Positions 27,539 to 37,455 of a DNA stretch of 64,000 nucleotides are shown one piece after another. The notes beneath the pieces were generated by a model. It saw only the letters and a list, made by a program, of their open reading frames with translations, was not told the DNA's origin and did not search any database. This stretch comes from Nitratireductor sp. GISD-1A_MAKvit (GTDB taxonomy: Bacteria > Pseudomonadota > Alphaproteobacteria > Rhizobiales > Rhizobiaceae), in assembly GCF_040819555.1 (NCBI RefSeq), contig NZ_CP161920.1, forward strand, positions 1,177,001 to 1,241,000, read 5' to 3'. The translations under genes and the position numbers were made by a program. How positions within the stretch are numbered: position 1 is the stretch's first letter; each line of letters opens with the position of its first letter.

Positions 27539-30215
27539 ATGACGATCCGCAATCTCGAATACGCCGCCCGCCCGTGCTCCGTTGCCGTCATCGGTGCTTC
27601 AAGCAGGCCCGGCGCCGTTGGTCATATCGTCATGCAGAACCTGCAGGATGGCGGGTTCGATGGAGAGATATGGCCCGTCAATCCGAAATACAGGGAAGTG
27701 GCTGGCCGGCGCTGCTACAAGCGCGCTGCCGACATCCCAGGCATCCCGGACATTGCCGTCATCGTCACGCCCCCGAAAACGGTGCCGGGCATCATCTCCG
27801 AGCTTGGCGAGAAGGGGACGCGCACCGCGGTCGTCATCACCGCCGGGCTGACACGGGAAAACGGGCTGCGGCAGGCCATGCTCGACGCGGCAAAGCCCTA
27901 TCTTTTCCGGATCATCGGGCCGAACACGGTGGGGCTGATCGTGCCGCCGATGAATTTCAATGCCAGCTTCGCGCATATGCAGGCCAGACCCGGCGGGCTG
28001 GCTCTTCTGTCGCAGTCGGGGGCGATTGCCACTTCGCTGGTTGACTGGGCGGCGGCAGAGGGCGTTGGGTTCTCGCACATCGTCTCGCTGGGCGACATGG
28101 CCGACGTCGATGTGGGCGACTATCTGGAAATGCTCGCGGGCGACGGGCGCACGCGCGGCATTCTCATGTATCTCGAAACAATCCCCAATCCGCGCAAGTT
28201 CATGACCGCCGCCCGGGCGGCAGCGCGTCTGAAACCGGTGATTGCCATCAAGGCAGGCCGCCATGCGCAGGCGGCTCAGGCAGCGGCGACACACACCGGC
28301 GCGCTTTCGGGCGCAGACCGCGTGGTGGAGGCCGCGCTTCGCCGTGCGGGCATTCTGCGGGTGCTCGATCTTGGCGAACTGTTCGATGCGGCGGAAGTGC
28401 TAGCCCGGTTCCGGCCTTTGCAGCGCGCCCATGTGGGCATTGTCAGCAATGGTGGCGGGGCAGGCGTTCTGGCCGTGGACCGGCTCAACGATCTCGGCGG
28501 CACGATGGCAGAATTTTCGCCCGAAACCATCGCCCGCCTCGATCGGGCGCTGCCGCCCAACTGGTCGCACTCAAACCCGGCCGACATTATCGGCGATGCG
28601 CCGCCGGAGCGGTATAGCGAGGCGTTGTTGGCGGTGGCAGACGACCCCGACACGGATGCGGTTCTGGTGTTCAACTGCCCGACCGGGCTTGCCTCGCCCT
28701 CCGATGCGGCCCGCGCGGTTGCGGCCCATGCCGACAAGGGGCCGCGTGAACGGCAAGCCGCTCATCACCTGCTGGCTGGGCGAGGAGACGGCGCGCGAGG
28801 GGCGTCGCATCCTGCAGGAAGCGGGCATTGCAAACTTCAGCACCCCATCCAGCGCCACGGCGGCGCTTTCCTATCTCGGCGAGTGGTCGCGCGCGCAGAA
28901 GGCGCTGACCCGTGTGCCGTCCAGCCGCAGCGAGGATGTTGAGGGAGATCGCGAAAGCCTGCGCGCCATCCTTGAAAAGGTCGCAGCCGAAGGTCGCCGA
29001 ATGCTGACGGAACCGGAGGCCAAGGCGGCCATTGCCGCTTACGGAATTTCCGTGCCTGAAACCGTGATTGTCGAGACACCAGAAGCGGTGAGTGAGGCCA
29101 CTGCACGCTTGCTCGAAAGTTCGGAGAAGGTTGTCGTCAAACTTCTTTCCAGAACCATCACGCACAAATCGGATGTGGGCGGCGTGGTGCTCGGTCTCAA
29201 GACGCCGGAAGCGGCGCAGAAGGCCGCCGAGAACATCATGAAGCGGCTGGACGATGCGGGCATGGCGGACGGGCTGGAGGGCTTTGCCGTACAGCCCATG
29301 GTGGTGCGCAAACACGCCCATGAGCTGATCCTCGGTGTCAGCCAGGATCCCATTTTCGGTCCTGTTGTCCTGTTTGGCGCGGGGGGCACGGCGGTGGAGG
29401 TGATGGAGGACACGGCCATTGCACTGCCGCCGCTCGACGACGTTCTGGCCGGCGACCTGATGGCGTCGACCCGCATAGGCAGGCTGCTTGCCGGCTATCG
29501 CGATCGCGCGCCCGCCGACAGGGGAGCGATTGCCGGTGCACTCAATGCCGTGTCGCAGATGATCGTCGATTTCCCCTGCATCAAGGGCATGGACATCAAC
29601 CCGCTGTTGGCCGATGCCGATGGCGTTGTCGCGCTTGATGCACGCATCGAGATCGAGCCTGCGGAGATCCACCGCAAGGGGCCCAACCCCGACCTCGCCA
29701 TCCGGCCCTATCCCTCCGGGTGGGAAAAGGATGTGAACCTTGAGGGACACCGCTATCATCTTCGCCCGATCAAGCCGGCGGATGTGGCGCTGTTTCCCGA
29801 TTTCCTGGCGCGCGTTTCGCCGGAGGATATCCGGTTTCGCTTCCTCGCCCCGCGAAAGCACTTTCCCGATGAAATGCTGGAGCGGCTGACCCAGCTCGAC
29901 TATGAGCGCGACATGGCTTTCATCGCGCTCAGGGAAGAGGATGGGGAGATGGCGGGAATTGGCCGCCTATCCGCTGATCCCGACAAGGAGATCGCCGAGT
30001 ATGGCCTGCTTGTGCGCACGGACCTGCAGGGTCACGGGCTTGGCTTCGCGCTGCTGAAACAGCTCATCGACTATGGCCGGGAAGAGGGCATTGGCGCCAT
30101 AGAGGGCATCGTTCTGAGCGACAACACCAAAATGCTCGCCATGTGCCGCGATTTCGGTTTCGTGGTGAAGAACAGCGGCGAGGCTGGCGTGATCACGGTG
30201 GTGCTGGAGCTTTAG
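27539..30215 (+). CDS. Acyl-CoA synthetase (NDP-forming type) fused to GNAT acetyltransferase, frameshifted as sequenced
   Basis: About 891 residues. Order: CoA-binding domain (PCSVAVIGASSRPGAVGHIVMQNL), succinyl-CoA-ligase-like domains (GLALLSQSGAIATSLVDWA; THTGALSGADRV), ATP-grasp domain (KLLSRTITHKSDVGGVVLGL; PIFGPVVLFGAGGTAVEV) and a C-terminal GNAT domain (GHRYHLRPIKPADVALF; EYGLLVRTDLQGHGLGFALLKQLIDYG). The frame breaks at GGGG 28738-28741; removing one base joins AAHADKG to RVNGKPLITCWLGEE. The architecture matches the protein lysine acetyltransferases Pat/YfiQ (Pka), whose ligase part is usually inactive. Such enzymes acetylate acetyl-CoA synthetase and other proteins. A catalytic acyl-CoA ligase role is the alternative. 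Confidence 0.87.
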
Positions 30216-30270
30216 CGGCGCGGTTGCGGGGGTGATGGTGCGTGCCCTTTTTTTGCTCAAGCGCCGAGCA

Positions 30271-30434
30271 GGCCCCTCATCCGCCTGCCGGCACCTTCTC
30301 CCCGTTCACGGGGAGAAGGACAGCGCGGTGATGACGGCGGAGCCGTTTCACCATTGCAATCAAATACATAAACATTGAAACTCCCTCCTTCTCCCCGCAT
30401 GCGGGGAGAAGGTGCCGGCAGGCGGATGAGGGCC
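30271..30434. repeat. Paired palindromes resembling a rhizobial intergenic mosaic element (RIME/REP-like)
   Basis: The outer arms form an inverted repeat: GCCCCTCATCCGCCTGCCGG at the left reads in reverse complement at the right (30411-30434). Each half also holds its own palindrome of the type CTTCTCCCCG-CGGGGAGAAG, at about 30294-30319 and 30387-30412. It lies between two convergent genes. Similar units are scattered in intergenic space of rhizobial genomes. It may act as a bidirectional terminator or mRNA stabiliser for the converging genes. Confidence 0.8.
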
Positions 30435-30445
30435 TGCGCCAGACC

Positions 30446-31591
30446 TTAGATGCAGGCTTCGAACAGTGCCTTCGTGTTGGCAACGGTCAGCTTGACCGGG
30501 TTGCCGCCGGCACTCGGATCCTCCAGAGCCATTTCGACCATCTCGTCGATGCGGTCCGTGCCGACACCCATGTCGCCGAGGCGGTCGGGAATGCCGAGCT
30601 CTGCGCGAAGGCCCATGACGAAATCGAAGAAGCCATCGAACCCGCCAGAAATGCCCAGATAGGCGGCAGCAGCGTTGATGCGTTCCTCGATTGCCGGGCG
30701 GTTCATTTTCAGCACCGCCGGCATCACCACCGCATTGGTGGTTCCATGGTGTGTGTTATAGACCGCCCCGACCGGGTGCGAGACCGCATGGATGGCGCCG
30801 AGCCCTTTCTGGAAGGCGACCGCGCCCATGGCGGCTGCACTCATCATCTGCGCACGGGCTTCCAAATCGCTTCCGTTCTGAAAAGCCCGGGGGAGATATT
30901 CCTTCACCAGCCGCATTCCTTCCAGAGCGATGCCCTGGCTCATCGGATGGTAGAAAGGCGAGGAATAGGCCTCCAGACAATGCGCAAAGGCGTCCATCCC
31001 CGTGCCGGCGGTGATCGCCTTTGGCATGCCCACCGTCAGTTCCGGGTCGCAGATGACCACGGAGGGAAGCACTTTCGGATGGAAGATGATCTTCTTCACA
31101 TGCGTTTCGGAATTGGTGAGAACGCCCGCGCGCCCGACCTCCGAGCCGGTGCCGGCGGTCGTAGGGACGGCCACATTTGGTGCGATTTTCGACGCATCCG
31201 CCCGGGTCCACCAGTCGCCAATATCTTCGAAATCCCAAACCGGCCGCGTCTGGCCGGCCATGAAGGCGATCAGCTTGCCGAGATCGAGGCCGGAGCCGCC
31301 GCCAAAGGCGACCACGCCATCATGCCCGCCATCCCTGAAGACCTTCACCCCGGCTTCGAGGTTCTTCTCATTGGGGTTGGGATCCACGTCCGAGAACATT
31401 GCGCGCCCGAGGCCCGCAGCCTCCAGAATGTCGAGCGCATTCTTCGTGATGTCCATGCCGGCAAGACCCCGGTCGGTCACCAGAAGCGGCTTTGAAATAC
31501 CGGCCGCCTTGCAGGCCTCGGCCAGCTCCCTGATGCGCCCCGCGCCAAACCGTACAGCGGTGGGATAGGACCAGTTTCCTTCGAGCTTCAT
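30446..31591 (-). CDS. Iron-containing (group III) alcohol dehydrogenase
   Basis: A 381-residue NAD(P)-dependent dehydrogenase. Visible: nucleotide-binding GGGSGLDLGKLIAF, PTTAGTGSEVGRAGVL, metal-ligand helix GTGMDAFAHCLEAYSSPFYHP and the second ligand region GAIHAVSHPVGAVYNTHHGTTNAVVMP. ATG 31591 overlaps the stop of the aldehyde dehydrogenase gene (ATGA); the longer upstream frame overlaps that gene and is not family sequence. Last of a seven-gene operon with a glutamine-synthetase-like ligase and an aldehyde dehydrogenase. It would oxidise an alcohol to the aldehyde handled by the adjacent enzyme. Confidence 0.92.
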   Translation of the reverse strand: MKLEGNWSYPTAVRFGAGRIRELAEACKAAGISKPLLVTDRGLAGMDITKNALDILEAAGLGRAMFSDVDPNPNEKNLEAGVKVFRDGGHDGVVAFGGGSGLDLGKLIAFMAGQTRPVWDFEDIGDWWTRADASKIAPNVAVPTTAGTGSEVGRAGVLTNSETHVKKIIFHPKVLPSVVICDPELTVGMPKAITAGTGMDAFAHCLEAYSSPFYHPMSQGIALEGMRLVKEYLPRAFQNGSDLEARAQMMSAAAMGAVAFQKGLGAIHAVSHPVGAVYNTHHGTTNAVVMPAVLKMNRPAIEERINAAAAYLGISGGFDGFFDFVMGLRAELGIPDRLGDMGVGTDRIDEMVEMALEDPSAGGNPVKLTVANTKALFEACI

Positions 31592-32976
31592 GCCTGTTTC
31601 TTTCTCATGTGGTAGGATTTCGGACGGGTCAGATTGTGGTAGCCGATTTCCGACAGCGCGCCACCGCGCCCCGTGTTCTTGCACCCAGTCCAGCAAAGGG
31701 CCGGATCGAGATAGTCCGCGCGGTTCATGAAAACGGTGCCCGTTTCGATGTCGGCGCCAAGGGCCGCCGCGCGTTCGGGATCAGCGGTCCACAGCGAGGC
31801 GGTGAGACCGAACTCACAGTCGTTCATGAGATCGAGCGCCTCGGCATCGTTCTTCACCGGCATGATGCCGACAACGGGGCCGAAGCTTTCCTCGCGCATC
31901 ACCCGCATCTGGTGGTTCACGTCGATCAGTATCTGCGGCATGAGATAGGTGCCGCCGTCATCTTCCGGGAAGAGCTTTTTCTCGATCAGCGCCTTTGCGC
32001 CCTGAGCCAGCGCGTCTTCGGTCTGGCTGCGCACTTCGGCTGCGAAGCGCTTGTTGGCCATCGGCCCGATGGTGGTTTCCTCATCCAGCGGATTGCCGAG
32101 CTTGAGTTTGTTCACCCAGTCGACGGCCTTCTCGACAAAACTGTCGAAATGTTTCTCGGCAACATAGATGCGCTCGATGCCGCAGCAGCACTGTCCGGCA
32201 TTGAACATTGCGCCGTCCATCAGCCCGTCAACGGCCCAGTCAATGTCGGCATCCTCCATCACATAGGCAGGATCCTTGCCGCCAAGTTCGAGCCCCAGTC
32301 CGGTGAAGGTGCCAGCCGCAGCGCGCTCGATTGCGCGTCCGCCGCCGACCGAGCCGGTGAAATTGATGAAATCGAACGAACGCTCGCCAATCAGTTTCTC
32401 CGTCCCTGCATGATCGAGAAAGAGGTTGACGAACAGCTCTTCTGGAACACCCGCTTCATGAAAGGCGCGCACGATGCGCTCACCCACGAGCAATGTCTGC
32501 GTGGCATGTTTGATGGCCACGGCATTGCCGGCGATAAGCGCTGGAACAACCGTGTTGATGGCGGTCATGTAGGGATAGTTCCAGGGCGCGATGACACCGA
32601 CCAGCCCATGGGGAACGCGCTCGATACGGCGCGCGAAATCGTCGGAATCCTCCAGAACGATGGGTGCGAGGCCGCGCGCGGCAATCTCCGCCATATAGGA
32701 GGAGCGTTCGTTCATGCCGCCGAACTCGCCGCCATAGCGCACCGGGCGACCCATCATGTGGGCAAGCTCCGGCACCACCTCATCCTTCATCTCGTTGAGG
32801 CGGGCAATGCCGGCATTCACCAGCGCGATGCGCTCATCGAGCGGACGCGCGGCCCAGGCCCTTTGCGCCTGGCGGGCGCTGGCGAGAAGCCCGGCGGCCT
32901 TGTCGGGATCCATCACGGGGCGTTCGGCAAAGACCGAACCGTCGATGGGGGATATGCATTGCAGGGTTTTCGTCAT
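31588..32976 (-). CDS. NAD(P)-dependent aldehyde dehydrogenase
   Basis: A 462-residue ALDH-superfamily enzyme. Catalytic residues visible: Asn in PWNYPY, Glu in GLGLELGGKDPAYV and the nucleophile within FNAGQCCCGIERIYV, where three consecutive cysteines occur. FTGSVGGGRAIE is the cofactor loop. ATG 32976 was chosen because it lies one base past the preceding stop (TGACATG) and the family sequence begins SPIDGSVFAERP; the extra upstream frame overlaps the previous gene. Closest in appearance to succinate-semialdehyde and gamma-glutamyl-aldehyde dehydrogenases, but assignment by eye is not firm. Confidence 0.9.
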   Translation of the reverse strand: MTKTLQCISPIDGSVFAERPVMDPDKAAGLLASARQAQRAWAARPLDERIALVNAGIARLNEMKDEVVPELAHMMGRPVRYGGEFGGMNERSSYMAEIAARGLAPIVLEDSDDFARRIERVPHGLVGVIAPWNYPYMTAINTVVPALIAGNAVAIKHATQTLLVGERIVRAFHEAGVPEELFVNLFLDHAGTEKLIGERSFDFINFTGSVGGGRAIERAAAGTFTGLGLELGGKDPAYVMEDADIDWAVDGLMDGAMFNAGQCCCGIERIYVAEKHFDSFVEKAVDWVNKLKLGNPLDEETTIGPMANKRFAAEVRSQTEDALAQGAKALIEKKLFPEDDGGTYLMPQILIDVNHQMRVMREESFGPVVGIMPVKNDAEALDLMNDCEFGLTASLWTADPERAAALGADIETGTVFMNRADYLDPALCWTGCKNTGRGGALSEIGYHNLTRPKSYHMRKKQA

Positions 32977-32977
32977 G

Positions 32978-34346
32978 TCATGCTCTCTCAAAACCGCGCC
33001 TGACCTCCCAGTCGGTGATGCGGCGGTCATATTCGGATTGTTCCCAGCGGGCCGCATGGACATAGTGATCGACAACGTCGTCACCAAAGGCCGCACGCAG
33101 CATTTTCGAACCGTCGAGCGCGGTGGCGGCGTCGCGCAGGGTGTTGGGAATCTCTCGGACGCCCTCGCCTTCATACGCATCGCCGACAAAGGGCCGGCTC
33201 CAGCTCTCTCTTGTTCTCGATGCCATCAATACCTGCCGCGATCAGGGCCGCGAAGGCAAGATAGGGGTTTAGGTCGGCGCCGCCGACCCGACATTCCACG
33301 CGCACCGCTTTTGTATTCTCACCGCAGACGCGGTAGCCCGCCGTGCGGTTGTCGAACGACCAGATCGCCTTGGTTGGGGCGAAGGTGCCGGCCGCGAAGC
33401 GTTTGTAGGAATTGATGTAGGGCGCGAGGAAATAGGTGATTTCGCCGGCGTGGGTGAGCAGACCCGCCATATAGTGTTTCATCATGTCCGACATGCCGTG
33501 TTCGCCCGAAGGGTCGAAGAAGAGCGGCTTGCCGTCGAGTGTCCACAGCGACTGGTGAACATGCGAGGAACTGCCAGCGGCGTTGTCGTCCCACTTGGCC
33601 ATGAAGCTTATGGCCCGGCCTGCTTTCCAGGCGATCTCCTTGCAGCCATTCTTCACGATGGCGTGCCGGTCTGCCATGGTCAGCGCATCGGTGTAGCGAA
33701 CGTTGATTTCCGCCTGTCCGGCATCGGCCTCGCCCTTGGAGTTTTCCACCGGCACATCGGCGCTGTTGAGACCGTTGCGGATCGCCCGCATCACATCCTC
33801 CTCCTTGGAGGTCTGGAAGATGTGGTAATCCTCGTTGTAGGCACTGATGCGCTCCAGTCCGCGATAGCCTTTCGCCGCAGCTTCCTCGAAAGTGTCGCGG
33901 AACAGGAAGAACTCCAGCTCCGAGGCCATCATCGCCTTCATGCCCATGGCTTCCAGCCGGGCGACCTGCTTTTTCAGAATGGCGCGTGGCGAATGGGGCA
34001 CGTCTTCATGCGTGTGGTGGTCGAGCACATCGCACAGCACCAGCGCCGTGCCCTCCAGCCAGGGAATGCGGCGCAAGGTCGAAAGATCGGGCTTCATCGT
34101 GTAGTCGCCATAGCCCGCTGCCCAGCTTGTCGCGCGGTAGCCCTCGACCGTGAACATTTCCATGTCGGTGGCGAGCAGATAGTTGCAGCTATGTGTTTCC
34201 TCGAACGCGCTTTCGAGGAAGAAATCCACGTGGAAACGCTTGCCCATCAGGCGCCCCTGCATGTCGACCAGCGCCACGAGCACCGTGTCGATCTCGCCGG
34301 CCTCAGCCGCTGCCTTGAGGCTTTCCAAAGTCAGTTTGCCCGCCAT
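32978..34346 (-). CDS. Glutamine synthetase-like gamma-glutamyl-amine ligase (PuuA/GlnT-like), frameshifted as sequenced
   Basis: About 455 residues after correction. ATP-dependent ligase of the glutamine synthetase fold. Landmarks: ALVDMQGRLMGKRFHVDFFLE, MMASELEFFLF, GSSSHVHQSLW, and KAIWSFDNRTAGYRVCGENTKAVRVECRVGGADLNPYLAFAALIAAGIDGIE. It is not the assimilatory GlnA: length and context match the enzymes that join glutamate to an amine (PuuA for putrescine, IpuC for isopropylamine, GlnA4 for ethanolamine). The frame breaks in GGG 33191-33193; correction joins KRELEPA to FVGDAYEGEGVREIPNTL. Encoded after a TRAP importer and before aldehyde and alcohol dehydrogenases. Confidence 0.9.
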
Positions 34347-34417
34347 TCAATCCGTCCTGTCGGTGGTTTTTGGGTTTGGCCCCGGCTGTATCGCCGGGAC
34401 CATGTTTGTTTTTGGGG

Positions 34418-35471
34418 TCACCCGTAGCGATAGGGCGGACCGGCTTTCTGCATCAGGGAGCGGTAGTCGCGCAGGATTTTCACAACACGCTCCTTGCGCC
34501 CGCCTTCGGCAGCGATCTCGTCCCAGAATTTTTCCGCCTCGGCTTCCACGGTCGCCCATTCGGCGTCGGGGATGGTGGTGAGCTCCATCTTGCCACCATT
34601 GACGCGCAGGTCCGCTTCACCCGCCCAATACCAGTGCAGGCGGTAGTAGTGCGAGGAGTCCATCGCCAGCCGGAAGAGCTGCTTCAAATGGTCCGGCACC
34701 TCGTTCCAGCGGTCGGAATTGGCAAAGAAGGAGCCAACCCAGGCACCGCAGATATTGTTGGTGAGCAGATAGGGCGTCACGTCGGCCCAGCCCACCGTGT
34801 AATCCTCGGTGATGCCCGACCAGGCGATGCCGTCGAGCTCGCCCGTCTGCACCGCCACTTCCACGTCTTCCCATGGAAGCGTTACGGGAACGACACCGAA
34901 ACGGGAAAGGAACTTGCCGGCTGTCGGGAAGGTGAAGACGCGCTTGCCCTTCAGGTCTTCAAGGCTCTTGATGGGCTCCTTGGTGTTGAAGTGGCACGGG
35001 TCCCAGGAACCGGCCGAAAGCCATGTCACGCCTTCCACCTCGCCATAGGCCTCCTCCCAGATTTCGGCCAGCCCATGCTTGTAAAACAGCGCCTGAACAT
35101 CAAGCGAGTAACGCGTGGCGAAGGGGAAATAGCCGCCGAAAACCGACACATCCACCGGCGCGGCCATGGAATCGTCGTCCGACTGGACTGCGTCGATCGT
35201 GCCGTTCTGCATGGCGCGGAACAATTCGCCCGTCGGCACCAGCTGGTCGGCATAGTAGAGCTCGATTTCCATCTCGCCATTGGCCGCCTTGTTGAAGGCG
35301 TCGATGGCCGGTTTGACCACATGCTCGGCAAGGGGCCGCTCCGGCATAGGTCTGCAGCCGCCAGCGGATCGGGCTTTGCGCATGAACATAGGGCGTTGCT
35401 AGGGCCGTGGTGCCGGCTGCAGCCGCCGATGCCATGCCCGCTTTCTTGAGAAAGTCGCGTCTGTTTTGCAT
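34418..35471 (-). CDS. dctP: TRAP transporter substrate-binding protein DctP, frameshifted as sequenced
   Basis: About 350 residues. N-terminus MQNRRDFLKKAGMASAAAAGTTALATPYVHAQ is a twin-arginine signal, so Tat export is likely. Mature landmarks: LVPTGELFRAMQNGTIDAVQ and the FcbT1-type region GWADVTPYLLTNNICGAWVGSFFANSDRWNEVPDHLKQ, typical of amino/keto-acid-binding DctP proteins. The frame breaks at GGGG 35332-35335; correction gives QTYAGAALAEHVVKPAIDAF. GAGGAG lies upstream of the ATG. With DctQ and DctM it forms a secondary importer driven by an ion gradient. Ligand unknown. Confidence 0.9.
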
Positions 35472-35562
35472 CTTCGTTCACTCCTCTGGTTGTTGTCCCG
35501 GTCGTTGTTGCCGGGCATTGCCGCAGGCTTGTTCTGGTCGTCACCTCCTTGGTTGTTCGGCT

Positions 35563-36885
35563 TCAGCGTGCATAGACATGTTCAGGGAGCCATAGCGCGA
35601 TCTGCGGGAACGCCATGACAATGATCAGCGCGAACACCATCACAGCCACGAACGGAATAATGGATCGGTAGATGTCTGAGAGCCTGATTTCCGGCGGCGC
35701 CATGGCCCGCATCAGGAAGAGGTTGTAGCCGAAAGGCGGGGTCATATAGGCGATCTGGCAGGTGATCGTGTAGAGCACGCCGTACCAGATCAAGTCGAAA
35801 CCGAGCAGCTTGACGAGCGGCACATAGAGCGGGGCGACGATGACCAGCATCGCCGTGTCGTCCAGAAACATGCCCATGATGAGATAGGAAAGCTGCATCA
35901 GGATCAGCACTTCCCAGGGCGAGAGACCGAGCTGATCGAGGAAGAAACCCTCGATGGCCCTGACCGCACCCAGACCGTCGAACACTGCGCCGAAGCACAG
36001 TGCGGCCAGGATGATCCACATGAACATGCACGAGACCGAAAGCGTCTTGCGCACCGTGTCGTGGATCACCTTCAAGGTCAGGCGGCCGCGAATGGCGGCG
36101 GCGGCGGTTGCCGAGACGGCGCCGATGGCGGAGCTCTCGACAAGGCTGGTGACGCCCATCACGAAGAGCCCGGTCATCAGGAAAAAGATCATGAAGGGCA
36201 GAATGCCGGCTGACAGAAGCTTGAGCTTTTCCGACATCGAGATACGGCGTTCTTCGGCAGGAAGCACAGGCCCGAGGTTGGGCTGCAGCCAGCACCGCAC
36301 CGCGATGTAGAGAATGAAGAGCCCGGCCATCAGCAGGCCCGGAAACACGCCGGCGAGCCAGAGTTGGCCGACCGGCTGGCGCGCGATCATGGCGTAAAGA
36401 ACCAGCACCACGCTCGGCGGTACGAGAATGCCGAGAGAAGAACCGGCCTGAATGACGCCGGTCACCATGATCTTGTCGTAGCCGCGTCTAAGCAACTCGG
36501 GCAGGGCGATCGTCGCACCGATGGCCATGCCGGCGACGGAGAGGCCGTTCATGGCCGAGATGACGACCATGAGCGCGATCGTGCCGATGGCAAGTCCGCC
36601 ACGCACCGGGCCGAACCAGACATGGAACATCTTGTAGAGGTCGTCGGCAATCCCTGATTCCGACAACATGTAGCCCATGTAGATGAAGAGCGGCAGCGTC
36701 AGCAGAGCGTACCATTTCATCAGCTTCATGGCGGCGGAGAAGGCAATCTCGGAGCCGCCCGTGCCCCACAGCAACAGCGCAAAGGCTACGGCGATGAAGC
36801 CGATCGCGCCAAACACGCGCTGCCCCGTCAAGAGCAGTCCCATCATGCCGGTGAACATGAGGATCGCGGTCAGTTCGTAGCTCAC
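35563..36885 (-). CDS. dctM: TRAP transporter large permease subunit DctM
   Basis: A 440-residue protein with about twelve hydrophobic segments, starting SYELTAILMFTGMMGLLLTGQRVFGAIGF. Hallmarks: MSGLS-type region NGLSVAGMAIGATIALPELLRRGYDK and FLDDTAMLVIVAPLYVPLVK. I chose GTG 36885 because GGAGGAG is 5 bases upstream and the GTG overlaps the DctQ stop (GTGA); the longer frame starting with an ATG at 36969 lies within dctQ. Partner of the small permease encoded just upstream. Confidence 0.92.
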   Translation of the reverse strand: MSYELTAILMFTGMMGLLLTGQRVFGAIGFIAVAFALLLWGTGGSEIAFSAAMKLMKWYALLTLPLFIYMGYMLSESGIADDLYKMFHVWFGPVRGGLAIGTIALMVVISAMNGLSVAGMAIGATIALPELLRRGYDKIMVTGVIQAGSSLGILVPPSVVLVLYAMIARQPVGQLWLAGVFPGLLMAGLFILYIAVRCWLQPNLGPVLPAEERRISMSEKLKLLSAGILPFMIFFLMTGLFVMGVTSLVESSAIGAVSATAAAAIRGRLTLKVIHDTVRKTLSVSCMFMWIILAALCFGAVFDGLGAVRAIEGFFLDQLGLSPWEVLILMQLSYLIMGMFLDDTAMLVIVAPLYVPLVKLLGFDLIWYGVLYTITCQIAYMTPPFGYNLFLMRAMAPPEIRLSDIYRSIIPFVAVMVFALIIVMAFPQIALWLPEHVYAR

Positions 36886-37391
36886 GACAGCTCCTCCCCG
36901 CGAACCCGCGCAACATCCTTGCAGAGCTGGGCGATCGCCTGAAGCAGCGTCAGCGCGATGCCGATGCACATGATGATCTTGATCGGGGCCATGTAGGGCG
37001 ACCAGGCCGAATAGCTGGTCTCACCATATTTCAGCGCATAGGAGGTGGACGAAAAACCGCCATAGAGCAGAAGCGAGAGATAGAAGATCAGGAACAGAAC
37101 GGTGATGGAATCGACAATCGCCTTCGTGCGCGGCGTCCAGCGTGCATAGATCAGGTCCATGCGCACGTGTGCGTCATTCTGCAATGCCCAGCCTCCGCCG
37201 ACCATGTAGTAGGCAACCATGGCGAACTGTGCCATTTCCAGCGTCCAGAGCGGCGGGATGGCCACGGTCTTCATGATCGACGAATAGAGCAGGACGCCGA
37301 TCATCAGGAAGATCATGTACATGACCACCAGACCGACATAGTGGTTGGTCCGGTCGATCAGGCGCACATAGCGCCTTATGACGTTCGGCAT
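36882..37391 (-). CDS. dctQ: TRAP transporter small permease subunit DctQ
   Basis: A 169-residue membrane protein with four hydrophobic segments (YVGLVVMYMIFLMIGVLLY; WTLEMAQFAMVAYYMVGGG; SITVLFLIFYLSLLLYGG; MAPIKIIMCIGIALTLLQAI). The segment ALQNDAHVRMDLIYARWTPRTKAIVD matches the DctQ core (HVRVD). Overlaps dctM by 4 bases. Second gene of the operon, 64 bases after the amidohydrolase gene. Confidence 0.92.
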   Translation of the reverse strand: MPNVIRRYVRLIDRTNHYVGLVVMYMIFLMIGVLLYSSIMKTVAIPPLWTLEMAQFAMVAYYMVGGGWALQNDAHVRMDLIYARWTPRTKAIVDSITVLFLIFYLSLLLYGGFSSTSYALKYGETSYSAWSPYMAPIKIIMCIGIALTLLQAIAQLCKDVARVRGEELS

Positions 37392-37455
37392 CGGCTCCGG
37401 TCTCCCATTCTCGCTCCCCGTGTTCCCACTATGTTTGTTTGCCGGTTCTCTTTCT

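Noticed and set aside
30271..30434. CRISPR array or transposon end
   Set aside because: Only two palindromic halves, no regular spacers, no transposase and no target-site duplication visible.
31609..33003. 464-codon plus-strand ORF antisense to the aldehyde dehydrogenase gene
   Set aside because: Shadow frame; the minus strand has the full ALDH motif set.
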